This document shows positions 25,644-35,591 of a stretch of 64,000 nt of DNA, in pieces; within the stretch, counting starts at the first letter, position 1, and every line of letters begins with the position of its first letter. The DNA is taken from the NCBI RefSeq assembly GCF_004684935.1, contig NZ_SRJD01000004.1, positions 124,001 to 188,000 on the forward strand. The letters are read 5' to 3'. The position numbers were made by a program, and so were the translations under genes. The notes below the pieces were generated by a model. That model searched no databases and was not told where the DNA came from. It saw nothing but the letters and a program-made list of their open reading frames with translations. This DNA comes from Sporolactobacillus shoreae (GTDB lineage: Bacteria > Bacillota > Bacilli > Bacillales > Sporolactobacillaceae).

Positions 25644-26411
25644 ATGGCGCAACTGATAAAAGCCCGGCAATGCGTGTCGCGCTATCAGGTGGATCTTCTC
25701 AGATATGCGAACCGCTTTGTCTGGTTGAAAAACAGGCGAATGAAGGAATGGAAAGCGCAACAGACGAAAAGTGTTATTTCTTTGAACCGCTGGTCGGCAG
25801 AGGGAAAAGAGTTTTTGGAATGGCTCTACAGGATGCAGCTGGACTGGGCGACCCGGACATCCGAACAACGCTCAACATGTCCTGATGAGGTTGAAAAGTC
25901 GCTGTGGTTAAGGAAAGTACTGGAAGAAGTCAACGACATTGCCTTTTTGATTTATCGACCTGTTCTTCTCACACAATCTGCAGCAGTTCAACTGGACTCA
26001 TTAATTATAACGAATGACATGATCTGGTGTGTCAAGCCGCTGACTGGAGAAGCAGGGAGTGTATTTCAGGAAATTTCAGGACGGAAGTGGAAAAAAATCG
26101 TGGGCGGCGGTGAACAGGAAGTGCTGAATCCACTCATCTCTTTGAATAGAACGAGAACAATCGTCTCATCTTTTCTGAAAAATCATGGCATTGATATTAA
26201 AATCGTTTCCGCAGCATACGCTCCAGAAAGCTTTATCGAATTTGTACACGAAGAGGCCGATGTCAGTTTTATTGATTGCCGTACTGAACGGGAATGGTTC
26301 GGGACGGTGTCCGAACATTCACTGTTACTGAAACGGACGCAGATTGACGTGGCTGAGGCCCTTCTCGATCATTTTGAAACGATCGCATCACCCCGTTTTC
26401 AGAATGTTTGA
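25644..26411 (+). CDS. NERD-domain protein (YtlQ-like)
   Basis: 255 residues. A helical basic N-terminus (about 1-90) precedes a NERD (nuclease-related) domain: VLLTQSAAVQLDSLIITNDMIWCVKPLTGEAG, then WKKIVGGGEQEVLNPLISLNRTRTIVSSFL. NERD folds resemble PD-(D/E)XK nucleases. Here the usual catalytic E-x-K reads CVK, although the preceding Asp (LDSL) is kept, so nuclease activity is doubtful. Gene order next to thpR suggests YtlQ; role unknown. Confidence 0.74.
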   Translation: MAQLIKARQCVSRYQVDLLRYANRFVWLKNRRMKEWKAQQTKSVISLNRWSAEGKEFLEWLYRMQLDWATRTSEQRSTCPDEVEKSLWLRKVLEEVNDIAFLIYRPVLLTQSAAVQLDSLIITNDMIWCVKPLTGEAGSVFQEISGRKWKKIVGGGEQEVLNPLISLNRTRTIVSSFLKNHGIDIKIVSAAYAPESFIEFVHEEADVSFIDCRTEREWFGTVSEHSLLLKRTQIDVAEALLDHFETIASPRFQNV

Positions 26412-26613
26412 TCGCCATCAGTATTATAAAATCGGTTCATTCTGTCGATAAGATAAGTGGCGGAATGATTGTTGAATCAAGTGGAAAGTGGTATATTTTT
26501 ATTCATAGTCTTTTTTGACGGCGGCGGGTAAATCCATGCGAATCCGGGTAAGGCGCAGTCGCGAGAAGCCTGATTTATTAAGGACAGATTTAAGGGCAAA
26601 GGTGGCCTGTTTG

Positions 26614-27411
26614 ATGAGATTCTTTGACAGCGAAGAATGGGTGCTATCATCCGCCGGAGGAATGACCGGCGAAGCCTATATGGCTGAATCCGGTGAAAAT
26701 AAATTATTCATTAAGCGGAATTCCTCGCCCTTTCTGGCTGTTCTGTCTGCAGAAGGCATTGTCCCGAAACTGCTGTGGGCCCGGAGACTGGATAACGGAG
26801 ATGTTCTGACCGCGCAGAAATGGATGAGCGGCAGGGTACTGAAACCGGAAGAAATGAAATCGGCGAAAGTGGCTGAACTCCTTAAAAAAATTCACACATC
26901 AGATCCGCTTTTATTTATGATGAAACGCCTCGGCAAAGAACCTGTTTCAACCGTTCAGATTGCCGAAAGTCTGGCCAGTCAGGCGGATGGGCGGGGGCAG
27001 GTACAGGTCCTGCGCACATCTCTTATGTTTCTGCAGAAGTACGCAGACAGAGCGGAAGTGAGCAAAAAGGCAGTTTGCCATTCGGACGTCAATCATAATA
27101 ACTGGCTGCTGAATAAGGATGAAGACAGCTTGTATCTCGTTGACTGGGATCAGGCGGTCATCGCCGACCCTGCCATGGATCTGGCCATGCTGCTTTATTG
27201 GTATGTTGAAGAAGATAACTGGGAAAATTGGCTCGCACTTTACGGATTGACGCTGGATGATTCCCTACAGCTCCGGCTTGTGTGGCACATGATTGCTATG
27301 ACGCTGAGGTTCATGTTCTGGCATCAGGAACATGCTGAAGCTAAAAAGATGATCCTTTTCGAGAAGGATCTTCTCTGGCTGAATGAATATGCGGGGAAAG
27401 TGGTTCACTAA
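26614..27411 (+). CDS. ytmP: Phosphotransferase family protein YtmP
   Basis: 265 residues, aminoglycoside-phosphotransferase/choline-kinase fold. N-terminal lobe GGMTGEAYMAES with LFIKRNSSPFLAVLSAEGIVPKLLWARR; catalytic loop VCHSDVNHNNWLLN (about residue 155) and the metal-binding YLVDWDQAVIADPAMDLAML. True substrate unknown. The frame is open 33 codons further upstream, but AAAGGTGG 8 bases before the ATG at 26614 and the family start MRFFDSEEW decide the start. trmB follows 226 bases later, as in B. subtilis ytmP-ytmQ. Confidence 0.87.
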   Translation: MRFFDSEEWVLSSAGGMTGEAYMAESGENKLFIKRNSSPFLAVLSAEGIVPKLLWARRLDNGDVLTAQKWMSGRVLKPEEMKSAKVAELLKKIHTSDPLLFMMKRLGKEPVSTVQIAESLASQADGRGQVQVLRTSLMFLQKYADRAEVSKKAVCHSDVNHNNWLLNKDEDSLYLVDWDQAVIADPAMDLAMLLYWYVEEDNWENWLALYGLTLDDSLQLRLVWHMIAMTLRFMFWHQEHAEAKKMILFEKDLLWLNEYAGKVVH

Positions 27412-27637
27412 TTTTCATTCGACCCGATATCTTCCTGTCAGTACGGGCGGGAGGATTCTTTGCGTCTTAAGCCGAATATTTCTATAAATGTATTTTGTTT
27501 CTAAAATCTAAACCCAAATCATGGTATGATCAGACTGGGAGTTTGTTTCATTAATCGTCAGGCGGAAATATCTTCCTTTTAAAATTATTTTCATAGCCAG
27601 CTTGTTATCTTAACCGATTCATAAAGGGGAATTATAA

Positions 27638-28279
27638 ATGAGAGTACGCCATAAACCCTGGGCGAGGGGAAAACTTGACCGCCATTCGGATATTGTAGTA
27701 CGTTCACCGAAATATTACAGTGGCGAATGGAACGAAGCTTTTCAGCGTGAAGCCCGGCTCTGTGTTGAAATTGGCACAGGCAAGGGGAAATTTATTGTAG
27801 GTATGGCTGAAAAGTATCCGGATGCAAATTTCATTGGCATTGAATTGCAAGAAAGTATTATCGTGTCCGCTCTGGAAAAGTGCCTGGACGACGAAATAGA
27901 AAATGTCAGGCTGGTCAACGCCGATGCACGTGGGTTGACTGAATTTTTTGCGGAAGACGAAGTGGACGACATCTATCTGAATTTTTGCGATCCATGGCCA
28001 AAGAACCGGCACGAGAAACGACGCCTGACGTATGCCTCTTTTCTCGCACAGTATGAATATGTCCTGAAAAGTCATGGGGTTATTCATTTTAAAACAGATA
28101 ATCAGGGCCTTTTTGAATACTCGTTGGAAAGTTTTTCCCAGTACGGTTTTCTGCTTCAGAATATCAGCCTTGATCTGCATCACTCAGGTGACAAAGAAAA
28201 TATCATGACTGAATATGAAGAAAAATTTTCGGAAAAGGGGCAGCGGATTTATCGTTGCGAAGCTGTCTGCAGCGATTAA
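27638..28279 (+). CDS. trmB: tRNA (guanine-N7-)-methyltransferase
   Basis: 213 residues (B. subtilis YtmQ). SAM-dependent enzyme forming m7G46 in tRNA. SAM-binding VEIGTGKGKFIVGMA (about residues 45-59), IGIELQESI, and the family signature CDPWPKNRHEKRRL (about residue 118), ending with the TEYEEKFSEKGQRIYR tail. AAGGGGAA before the ATG. Confidence 0.95.
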   Translation: MRVRHKPWARGKLDRHSDIVVRSPKYYSGEWNEAFQREARLCVEIGTGKGKFIVGMAEKYPDANFIGIELQESIIVSALEKCLDDEIENVRLVNADARGLTEFFAEDEVDDIYLNFCDPWPKNRHEKRRLTYASFLAQYEYVLKSHGVIHFKTDNQGLFEYSLESFSQYGFLLQNISLDLHHSGDKENIMTEYEEKFSEKGQRIYRCEAVCSD

Positions 28280-28312
28280 ATCATATCAGCGGTATGCTGA
28301 TCTGCTGGAAGT

Positions 28313-28639
28313 TCAGGGCTGTTTTTTTAATTCGAGAAGGGTTCCTGTTGGCGCGTCGGCGATAAAATCATAGTGGCTTACCGAGTCGCCGCTGCGGACG
28401 GTGAGGCCGCCTTGATAAACTTCAGCCGTCAGCGCGTCTTTTGTAACCTTGTGCGGTGATAAAAAGATCCAGGCTCCGTCTACAGGGAGCTTTTCTTTTA
28501 CAGTTTTTTTTACCAGGCTGAGCACTTTTTCCGAACTCAGGAGCCCGCGTTTTTCTGAAATAATTTTTTGTGCGGCGATTCCGGCCGCAAAACCGGCGGC
28601 AGCCGCCGCAAGGATTATTGATCCGATTTTCGTGTTCAT
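28313..28639 (-). CDS. Small membrane-anchored PepSY-like protein (YtzB-like)
   Basis: 108 residues. N-terminal hydrophobic anchor, MNTKIGSIILAAAAAGFAAG, then a short PepSY-type module: LSSEKVLSLVKKTVKEKLP, DGAWIFLSPHKV, AEVYQGGLTV, HYDFIADAPTGTLLEL. PepSY modules often inhibit peptidases or sense extracytoplasmic ligands; B. subtilis YtzB is similar and uncharacterised. The frame extends far upstream, but GGAGGGAAAATC directly before the ATG at 28639 fixes the start. It converges on trmB. Confidence 0.77.
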   Translation of the reverse strand: MNTKIGSIILAAAAAGFAAGIAAQKIISEKRGLLSSEKVLSLVKKTVKEKLPVDGAWIFLSPHKVTKDALTAEVYQGGLTVRSGDSVSHYDFIADAPTGTLLELKKQP

Positions 28640-28808
28640 GATTTTCCCTCCCTGCCGTTGTAGTATTCTTAGTATATTCGGAAAATCCTTTAAAACCAAG
28701 TGGGCGCCTTCGTAGAAACAGTATTTTTTGAAGGACTGCGGGAAAATAACGGGTGAGTGCTGGATAAATATATTCCGGCCTTTCCCGATGAACTGAGGGG
28801 TATAACAT

Positions 28809-29333
28809 TTGTCAATTATTGTAGGAGTTGGGACTGAAAATCCTGCGAAACTGGACGCTGTAAGGCGGCTTGTGTCTGGACGAGATGTCGATGTCAGGGG
28901 ATTCAATGTATCTTCGGGTGTTTCGGCCATGCCGATGAGCGATCATGAAACACGGCAGGGGTCGATAAACCGCGCTAGGGCTGTGCTGGAAGCAGATAAA
29001 ACAGTCATACTAGGAATCGGTCTGGAAGGCGGTGTCAGCATGCTGGATGGTGAGATGTTCCTCGTTAACTGGGGAGCGATTACCGATCGTTCTGGACGTG
29101 TTTTCACAGCGGGAGGTGCACGAATTTTGCTTCCGAAAGTACTATCGGACGGGGTCCTGTCAGGCCGCGAGTTAGGTGACGTCGCCGATGAATATGCGCA
29201 CCAGAAGAATGTGAGCAAACGTGGGGGAACGATCGGAATTCTGACTGAAGGAAAGGTCACACGAAGTGATATGTTTCTGCATATTCTTCAGTTGATTGAC
29301 GGCATTTATTTGCATGAAAAAGTAAATCATTAA
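28809..29333 (+). CDS. DUF84 family NTPase (inosine/xanthosine triphosphatase type)
   Basis: 174 residues. GVGTENPAKLDAVRRL at the N-terminus is the substrate-binding GTxNxxK motif of the DUF84/YjjX family, which hydrolyses ITP/XTP-like non-canonical nucleotides; GIGLEGGV and NWGAITDRSGR are further family blocks. TTG at 28809 with GAGGGG nine bases upstream is the start. It stands where many Bacillales have ytpP before ytpQ. Substrate inferred from family only. Confidence 0.83.
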   Translation: MSIIVGVGTENPAKLDAVRRLVSGRDVDVRGFNVSSGVSAMPMSDHETRQGSINRARAVLEADKTVILGIGLEGGVSMLDGEMFLVNWGAITDRSGRVFTAGGARILLPKVLSDGVLSGRELGDVADEYAHQKNVSKRGGTIGILTEGKVTRSDMFLHILQLIDGIYLHEKVNH

Positions 29334-29470
29334 AACGTTTCAGAAACAGACTGAACGGAAAATCAGACCTTGGGAGCCTGCAAGGGATGCCGTGTGTATG
29401 ATAAAATAAGCTTATATTAATTAAGGTTGCAGTTGTAAGTCTGAGAAGAGAAGGGACAGGCTATCTATTC

Positions 29471-30283
29471 ATGGATTTGCGCGAGTTAAAGGAAGAGCTG
29501 ACAAAAAAACTGAAGTCGGATGACAGGGCCATACATTTCGACAGCCGGTCCGGGAAGCTCAGAATCGAAAATAAGGCCGGCGGGAAGGGCGTCACCCTGA
29601 CCTTGGCCGAGATACTTGAGCAATATCAGACAAAAGGGCAGACTGCAGTGCTGGAAACGATTCAGGCGGTTGACCGGGGATTGCGGGCGATGAATGCGAC
29701 CGTACATATACAGGGCAATGAAAGCAGAATTTTTCCTGTCATCCGTTCCGCTTCTTTTCCTGATGAGACTCCTGAGGGCAAAAGACTGCTTTGCAGTGAT
29801 CATACGGCGGAAACAAAAGTATTCTATGCCCTCGATCTTGAAAATTCGTACAGACTGCTCGACACTGATTTCCTAACACGTGAGGGAGCAGAAGCGCAGT
29901 CGGTTATCAGGACAGCCCATGCCAATCTGATGTCGCTTCCTGCGGAGGCGCATAAAGACAGGGTTAAGAATAATACTTTTTATTTCATTAATTATAATGA
30001 CGGCTATGACGCGAGCAGAATTTTGAACGGCTCTCTTCTTGACCTTATGAAAGAAAAGGCGAGGGGGGATCTGACAGTTTCTGTTCCTCATCAGGATGTG
30101 CTGATTTTCGGAGATATTGTCAATCCTGAAGGGTATGATATTCTCGCACAGATGGCGATGAAGTTCTATTCTGAGGGACGGATGCCGATTACCATCCTGC
30201 CGTTTATCTATGAAAAGGGACAGCTTGAGCCGATCTTTATCATGGCAAACAGACGTCCGGCGCCCGGCGGAACATCAGACTGA
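29471..30283 (+). CDS. ytpQ: YtpQ family protein (DUF1444)
   Basis: 270 residues, cytoplasmic, uncharacterised family restricted mainly to Bacillales. Recognised by IFPVIRSASFPDETPEGK, VFYALDLENSYRLLD, NTFYFINYNDGYDASRILN and DVLIFGDIVNPEGYDILAQM. No catalytic motif evident. Gene order ytpQ-ytpR-sftA-murC matches B. subtilis. Confidence 0.92.
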   Translation: MDLRELKEELTKKLKSDDRAIHFDSRSGKLRIENKAGGKGVTLTLAEILEQYQTKGQTAVLETIQAVDRGLRAMNATVHIQGNESRIFPVIRSASFPDETPEGKRLLCSDHTAETKVFYALDLENSYRLLDTDFLTREGAEAQSVIRTAHANLMSLPAEAHKDRVKNNTFYFINYNDGYDASRILNGSLLDLMKEKARGDLTVSVPHQDVLIFGDIVNPEGYDILAQMAMKFYSEGRMPITILPFIYEKGQLEPIFIMANRRPAPGGTSD

Positions 30284-30376
30284 TGTTTCCGATAAATTGA
30301 TTTGAGAATGTTCAATAGATTACTGAATTGTATTCTTAATAATGTCGCGATTGAAGACCGGAAGGAGAAAGTATAG

Positions 30377-31012
30377 ATGATTCTTTACTACAATGAAAAG
30401 GGCATAGGGGATGTCCTGATCGCCTATTTCAAAGAAGGGGAAAGTCAGGATTTCGAGAGAAAGGCTGATGTAGCCAGAATTTTTGACCCTGTAACAAGCG
30501 AGGTGCTGGGTTATAACTTTTTCGGCGCGTCACTGTTCCTTCAGGCGGATAAGAGAGAGGGTATAATCAGACCTAATGCTACATTAATGGATGTGCTAAA
30601 CCGGCAGATTGCCGCTTCAGGATTTCAGGACTCAATTCCATGGGGTGAAGAGCCGCTGATCGTCACGGGATATGTTGAAGAGATGAAAAAGCATCCTGAC
30701 TCCGACCATATGCATGTTTGTCTTGTGGACGTGGGCACACGCAAACTTCAGATTGTCTGCGGCGCACCGAATATTGACAAAGGGCAGAAAGTCGTTGTTG
30801 CGAAGACGGGAGCTTTAATGCCGAACGGTATGATTATTCGTCCTTCCGTTCTTAGAGGCGTGGCTTCCGCGGGCATGATTTGTTCGGCCCGGGAGCTTGC
30901 GATTCCCGGAGCACCACAAAAACGCGGTATCCTCGTTCTGAAAGAAGATACCGCAATCGGTCGGGACTTTCAGACGCTCGCTGCAAATGTTCAGGTGCCA
31001 GGCAGCAATTAA
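30377..31012 (+). CDS. ytpR: YtpR family tRNA-binding domain protein
   Basis: 211 residues. N-terminal YtpR-specific region (about 1-90) and a C-terminal EMAP/Arc1-type tRNA-binding OB fold: VTGYVEEMKKHPDSDHMHVC, LQIVCGAPNIDKGQKVVVAK, RGVASAGMICSARELAI. The same fold occurs at the N-terminus of PheT. Possibly binds or proofreads tRNA; biological role unknown. Confidence 0.92.
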   Translation: MILYYNEKGIGDVLIAYFKEGESQDFERKADVARIFDPVTSEVLGYNFFGASLFLQADKREGIIRPNATLMDVLNRQIAASGFQDSIPWGEEPLIVTGYVEEMKKHPDSDHMHVCLVDVGTRKLQIVCGAPNIDKGQKVVVAKTGALMPNGMIIRPSVLRGVASAGMICSARELAIPGAPQKRGILVLKEDTAIGRDFQTLAANVQVPGSN

Positions 31013-31044
31013 AGAAGCACTGACGCGGAAAGGCGGGGAACCGT

Positions 31045-33438
31045 ATGTGGGGAGACTGGTGGCGTCGCCTTTTTGATACGGGCGATGACGATACCACAGA
31101 AGAAAGACAAACATTATTTCAGGCACATGATCATTCTGGCCAGAGCTCGCCTTCGGTCGGGCGCTTTTCCGATGCCAGCCGGCAGGTGGAAGTCAGGATG
31201 GCCGCGCAGTATCCCAAGGAAAGGACAACAAATGTCGGTCCTTCTTCAACCGGACACCGGGAAAAGCTTCATACAAATCTTCATGATGATGAAGATCACG
31301 GAAGCATCACTTCTGATCGGCGGAATCAGATACAGCATGAGAAAACGGAATTAAATAAAAAGCCGCCCTTTCGCCTGAGCAAAGTCCCTTCTCCTGTATT
31401 TGGATTTCAGAAGCCGCCAAAAGATTTTTATCATGCGGATCAACATGAAGATTATTATCTGGACGTGCAGAAAGAAGTGCAGGAGAAGAAGCAGATCAGT
31501 GAAGCAAAACTGGGCGAACGGATAAAGAAACAGCTTTTGATTCCTTCACGAAAAGACGGTCCTGTTCTTGAACAGAAAGTTATGGACGAACCCGCATTGC
31601 GGCGTACAAGGGAAGCGGAGGTAACTGAACACCATCCTTCAAGAGAAGGAGATCACTCGCCATACACTGAAGGGGTTGGTACGCCCTCAGAAAGAAACCG
31701 TCCAGATGACGGAAGCGGACCATTGCGGGATTCAGAGGACATCGACAGCTTCCGTCTGACGTCCGCCGGTGCCCGGAGGAACCGTTTGCCCGAAGAAAAT
31801 GCAATGCCGGATCATCGGTCTCCGGAAGAACAAACAGAACGGGCAATGCCGGTTAAAAGCCGCCTGAACCGATCGCCTCATCGCCATGGGGAGCAGTCGA
31901 AGGTCCCTTTCAATGTCCTGATGTTTCACTCCGATCACCAACGCGGGCATTCTTCAGGGTATCCAGCTGCCCAGCCTGCTGCCAATCAGACAGTCCGGCC
32001 TCCCGCCGGCGGTGATGGAACGGGGTTAAAACTCCCACTTGATCTTCTGGACGATATTCCGGAAACGGCGGGGGACAGCACATCATGGATTGCAGACAGG
32101 GAAAAGGTGCTCAAGGACACGCTCTCCAATTTCCATGTCGAAGCGGATCTCATAGGCTATGTACAGGGGCCGAGTGTGACGCGTTTCGACATTCATCTCC
32201 ACCCGGGCGTAAAATTCAATAAGGTACTCGGCCTTTCGGAAGATATCAAACTGAGTCTCGCGGTGAGGCAGATCCGTATCGCACCGGTACCTGGAAAGAG
32301 CGCGGTAGGAATTGAAATCCCTAATGAAGTGCGTCAGCCCGTACTACTCAGACAAATTTTGCGATCGAAAGCCTTTCTGGAAAGCCGGGCACCGCTGACG
32401 GCGGCACTTGGTCAGGATGTGTCGGGAAACCAGATCGTTACGGATCTTGCAAAAATGCCTCACGGGCTGATTGCGGGAGCGACCGGATCAGGGAAGAGCG
32501 TCTGTATCCACTCACTGATCCTGAGCTTGATCTATAGGACCTCCCCGGATGACGTGCGCTTCCTGCTGATCGATCCGAAGGTTGTTGAATTAGCGCCTTA
32601 TCAGAATATTCCACACCTCGCAGCACCTGTGATCACAGAGCCGAAAGAGGCGGCGCTTGCCCTGAAGTGGGCCGTAGAGGAGATGGAAAAGCGATATCAT
32701 CAATTCGCTGCGGAGCGGGTCCGCGATATTGAAAGCTTCAATAAAAAGCAGAAGGATGACGCCAGTGGTCACCGTTTGCCTTATATTGTCATCATCATTG
32801 ATGAGTTGGCTGATTTAATGATGGTATCCCCGCAGGATGTCGAGGAGGCCGTCTGCCGGATCGCTCAGAAAGCACGGGCCGCGGGTATCCATTTGCTTCT
32901 TGCGACACAGCGGCCTTCGGTGGATGTGATCACCGGACTGATTAAATCCAACATCCCGACCCGAATCGCATTCAGTGTATCGTCACAGACCGACTCGAGG
33001 ACCATTCTCGATAGTGGGGGCGCTGAACGGCTGCTCGGCAGAGGTGATATGCTTTTTGCGGAGAACGGGGCGAGAGGACTGAAACGGATCCAGGGCTGCT
33101 TTGTATCTGACGAGGAAATCAACCGGGTGACCGGAGCATTTGGCGAGTCGGTTAATAAAAATTATTTATTTTCACCGGATGAACTCAGTGATCTATCTGC
33201 TGAAGCTTCGGAAATGGAAGATGATCTTCTTGACGAAGCCGCGTCATTTGTCATTGACCAGGGACAAGCTTCCGTCTCCAGTATCCAGCGCCATTTCAGA
33301 ATCGGATACAACCGGGCAGCGCGGCTCGTCGAAGAACTGGAAAGCCGCAATGTCATATCCGGGGCTAACGGCAGCAAGCCGAGGCAGGTGCTGGTAACTA
33401 AAGAGCACATGGGAAAACGAATGTCCGATGATACATAA
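31045..33438 (+). CDS. sftA: DNA translocase SftA (FtsK/SpoIIIE family)
   Basis: 797 residues. Soluble FtsK-type ATPase that moves chromosome ends away from the closing division septum. Unlike SpoIIIE it has no membrane domain: residues 1-330 are a charged, low-complexity linker, followed by the alpha/beta motor with Walker A GATGSGKSV (about residue 479) and Walker B VIIIDELADLMM (about 583), and a C-terminal winged-helix gamma domain (SSIQRHFRIGYNRAARLVEELESRNVIS region, about 738-770) that should read DNA polarity sequences. The ATG overlaps a GGCGGGGAACC leader; murC follows. Confidence 0.93.
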   Translation: MWGDWWRRLFDTGDDDTTEERQTLFQAHDHSGQSSPSVGRFSDASRQVEVRMAAQYPKERTTNVGPSSTGHREKLHTNLHDDEDHGSITSDRRNQIQHEKTELNKKPPFRLSKVPSPVFGFQKPPKDFYHADQHEDYYLDVQKEVQEKKQISEAKLGERIKKQLLIPSRKDGPVLEQKVMDEPALRRTREAEVTEHHPSREGDHSPYTEGVGTPSERNRPDDGSGPLRDSEDIDSFRLTSAGARRNRLPEENAMPDHRSPEEQTERAMPVKSRLNRSPHRHGEQSKVPFNVLMFHSDHQRGHSSGYPAAQPAANQTVRPPAGGDGTGLKLPLDLLDDIPETAGDSTSWIADREKVLKDTLSNFHVEADLIGYVQGPSVTRFDIHLHPGVKFNKVLGLSEDIKLSLAVRQIRIAPVPGKSAVGIEIPNEVRQPVLLRQILRSKAFLESRAPLTAALGQDVSGNQIVTDLAKMPHGLIAGATGSGKSVCIHSLILSLIYRTSPDDVRFLLIDPKVVELAPYQNIPHLAAPVITEPKEAALALKWAVEEMEKRYHQFAAERVRDIESFNKKQKDDASGHRLPYIVIIIDELADLMMVSPQDVEEAVCRIAQKARAAGIHLLLATQRPSVDVITGLIKSNIPTRIAFSVSSQTDSRTILDSGGAERLLGRGDMLFAENGARGLKRIQGCFVSDEEINRVTGAFGESVNKNYLFSPDELSDLSAEASEMEDDLLDEAASFVIDQGQASVSSIQRHFRIGYNRAARLVEELESRNVISGANGSKPRQVLVTKEHMGKRMSDDT

Positions 33439-33662
33439 ATATACTTTTACAACCTCAGTGATAAAGGTTAAAATAGGTGACGGGTTAACGGTGAGCGAAT
33501 CGGAACACGTGGTTGCGTAAAGTTTGTGTCTCGGATTTTCACTAAAAATATTGAAATAATCGTTCCTCATGTGACATTGCATGTTTCTCTGCGTAAGATG
33601 AGTATACCGTCAATGTTCACTGCGGGACCGGGCATGAAGCATTCTATGGAGGTCATCATTTT

Positions 33663-34976
33663 ATGACGAAATACCATTTTGTTGGGATCAAGGGTACCGG
33701 AATGAGTGCCTTGGCACAAATTCTGCAGGATCTGCATCATGAAGTGCAAGGATCCGATGTTGAGAAACGCTTCTTCACACAAAAAGCGCTGGAAGATAAA
33801 AAAATAAAAATTTTGCCTTTTACACAAGACAATATAACTACAGATGAAGTCGTTATTGCTGGAAATGCTTTCCCTGATCAGCATGAAGAAGTTGCACGTG
33901 CAAAAGAGCTGAACGTTCCGGTTAAGCGGTACTATGATTTTCTTGGAGAACTGGCTAAGCAATACACGAGTGTCGCTGTTACCGGAACCCACGGAAAGAC
34001 ATCGACGACCGGGCTGCTGTCATTCGTTTTTGAAAAATTCGCTCCCACTTCATATTTGATTGGTGACGGAACCGGATCAGGAAACGAAAAGGGTAAATAT
34101 TTTATCTGGGAATCCTGTGAATATAAAAGGCATTTCCTGCACAGTGTTCCTGACTACTGTATCATCACAAACATCGAATTTGATCACTCTGATTATTATA
34201 AGGACCTTGATGACGTGGTAAGCGCATTCCAGGAATTGGCCCTTAAAGTAAATAAGGCGATTTTTGCCTGCGGCGACAATGAGGAACTGCAGATGATCAA
34301 ATCGAATGTCCCGATTATTTATTATGGTTTTAATGAGGAGAACGATTTTCAGGCGCGGAATGTTGATTTTCTTCCCGACGATTCAGGGACAACTTTTGAC
34401 GCTTACGTTCGCAATGATTTTTACGGACATTTTAAAATCCGCGGATACGGGAAACACAATGTGCTCAATGCACTTGCTGTGATCGCATTCTGCAATTATA
34501 TGAATGTGCCGATCCAATTGGTTCAGGAGAGACTCGCTCAGTTCCTGGGTGTCAAACGCCGCTTTTCGGAAACGAAACTGCCCGATTTTGATCAGATGAT
34601 GATTGATGATTACGCCCATCATCCGACGGAAATCCGCGTGACAATACAGGCGGCCCGTGAAAAATATCCTGATCGAAAAATTGTCGCTATTTTCCAGCCG
34701 CATACTTATTCCAGAACGATGACTTTCATGGATGAATTCGCGGATGCATTGAAAACTGCGGATCAGGTCTATCTCTGCGATATTTTCGGTTCGGCACGTG
34801 AAAAAAGCGGTAAAACGTCGATCCACGATTTGCAGGATAGAATCCCGGGATCCCATATTTTGCACAACAGCAATATTGAGGATCTGAAGAGCTATAGCCA
34901 TAGTGTACTTCTGTTCATGGGGGCCGGTGATATCCAAAAATATCAGAGTGAATATAAAAAAGTACTGAAACCCTAA
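33663..34976 (+). CDS. murC: UDP-N-acetylmuramate--L-alanine ligase
   Basis: 437 residues. Adds L-Ala to UDP-MurNAc in peptidoglycan precursor synthesis. [11 protein letters not shown] (UDP binding, residues 8-18), the ATP P-loop GTHGKTST (residues 108-115), FEFDHSDYY-type central block ([10 protein letters not shown]) and [15 protein letters not shown] lies before the ATG. Confidence 0.96.
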   Translation: MTKYHFVGIKGTGMSALAQILQDLHHEVQGSDVEKRFFTQKALEDKKIKILPFTQDNITTDEVVIAGNAFPDQHEEVARAKELNVPVKRYYDFLGELAKQYTSVAVTGTHGKTSTTGLLSFVFEKFAPTSYLIGDGTGSGNEKGKYFIWESCEYKRHFLHSVPDYCIITNIEFDHSDYYKDLDDVVSAFQELALKVNKAIFACGDNEELQMIKSNVPIIYYGFNEENDFQARNVDFLPDDSGTTFDAYVRNDFYGHFKIRGYGKHNVLNALAVIAFCNYMNVPIQLVQERLAQFLGVKRRFSETKLPDFDQMMIDDYAHHPTEIRVTIQAAREKYPDRKIVAIFQPHTYSRTMTFMDEFADALKTADQVYLCDIFGSAREKSGKTSIHDLQDRIPGSHILHNSNIEDLKSYSHSVLLFMGAGDIQKYQSEYKKVLKP

Positions 34977-35142
34977 GACTGGCAGTCCCCTTTTTGCTTT
35001 TTTTCAATATTGTTAAATGATAAGATGAAGAAGAAGAAGTTCTGACTGAAGCATCTTAATCTCCGTATTCTGTTATTTAAAAGGTATAGAAATACGCTTT
35101 TTTATCAAAATAATACAGTATCGACAAAAAGGGGGAATTTCG

Positions 35143-35565
35143 GTGGTTATTATTCTTTATTTGGCGGTCGCCATTATCGCAGTCGCATTTTCGGTTCTTG
35201 TTTATTTTCTTGCGCAGACACTTAAGTCTGCGCAGAAAACGATGGATGATGTTGCTTCAACCCTTGAAGATGTACAGGAACAGATGAAAGGGCTGAATGA
35301 AGAAACCACAGAATTGCTTCACCGGACAAATCTGCTCGCTGCCGATGTTCAGCACAAGTCCAAGAGCTTGAACAGTATTTTTGACGCGGTTCAGGGCTTC
35401 GGCGAATCTCTGGGCAATGTTAACGACTCCGTCCGCAAGGTTACTGAGAGTATTGAACAAAGCGGGGAAGAGCACTCAGGAAAAATCGCGCAGACACTGC
35501 AATGGGGCAAGGCGGCAATTGATCTGCTGCATCGCTGGCAGAACGGGAAGAAATCCAACGGATAA
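35143..35565 (+). CDS. ytxG: YtxG family protein (DUF948)
   Basis: 140 residues. One N-terminal membrane helix (IILYLAVAIIAVAFSVLVYF) followed by a long amphipathic coiled coil (LEDVQEQMKGLNEETTELL and so on), as in the general-stress protein YtxG. GTG start behind GGGGGAA. Paired with ytxH 26 bases downstream; in B. subtilis ytxGHJ are sigma-B dependent, but I could not identify a sigma-B promoter here. Confidence 0.87.
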   Translation: MVIILYLAVAIIAVAFSVLVYFLAQTLKSAQKTMDDVASTLEDVQEQMKGLNEETTELLHRTNLLAADVQHKSKSLNSIFDAVQGFGESLGNVNDSVRKVTESIEQSGEEHSGKIAQTLQWGKAAIDLLHRWQNGKKSNG

Positions 35566-35591
35566 AAACGTGATCAAGGAGTGGACAAGCC

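Noticed and set aside
28281-28330. Hairpin ATCAGC/GCTGAT after trmB as a terminator
   Set aside because: The T-run is about 25 bases away from the stem; not a convincing intrinsic terminator.
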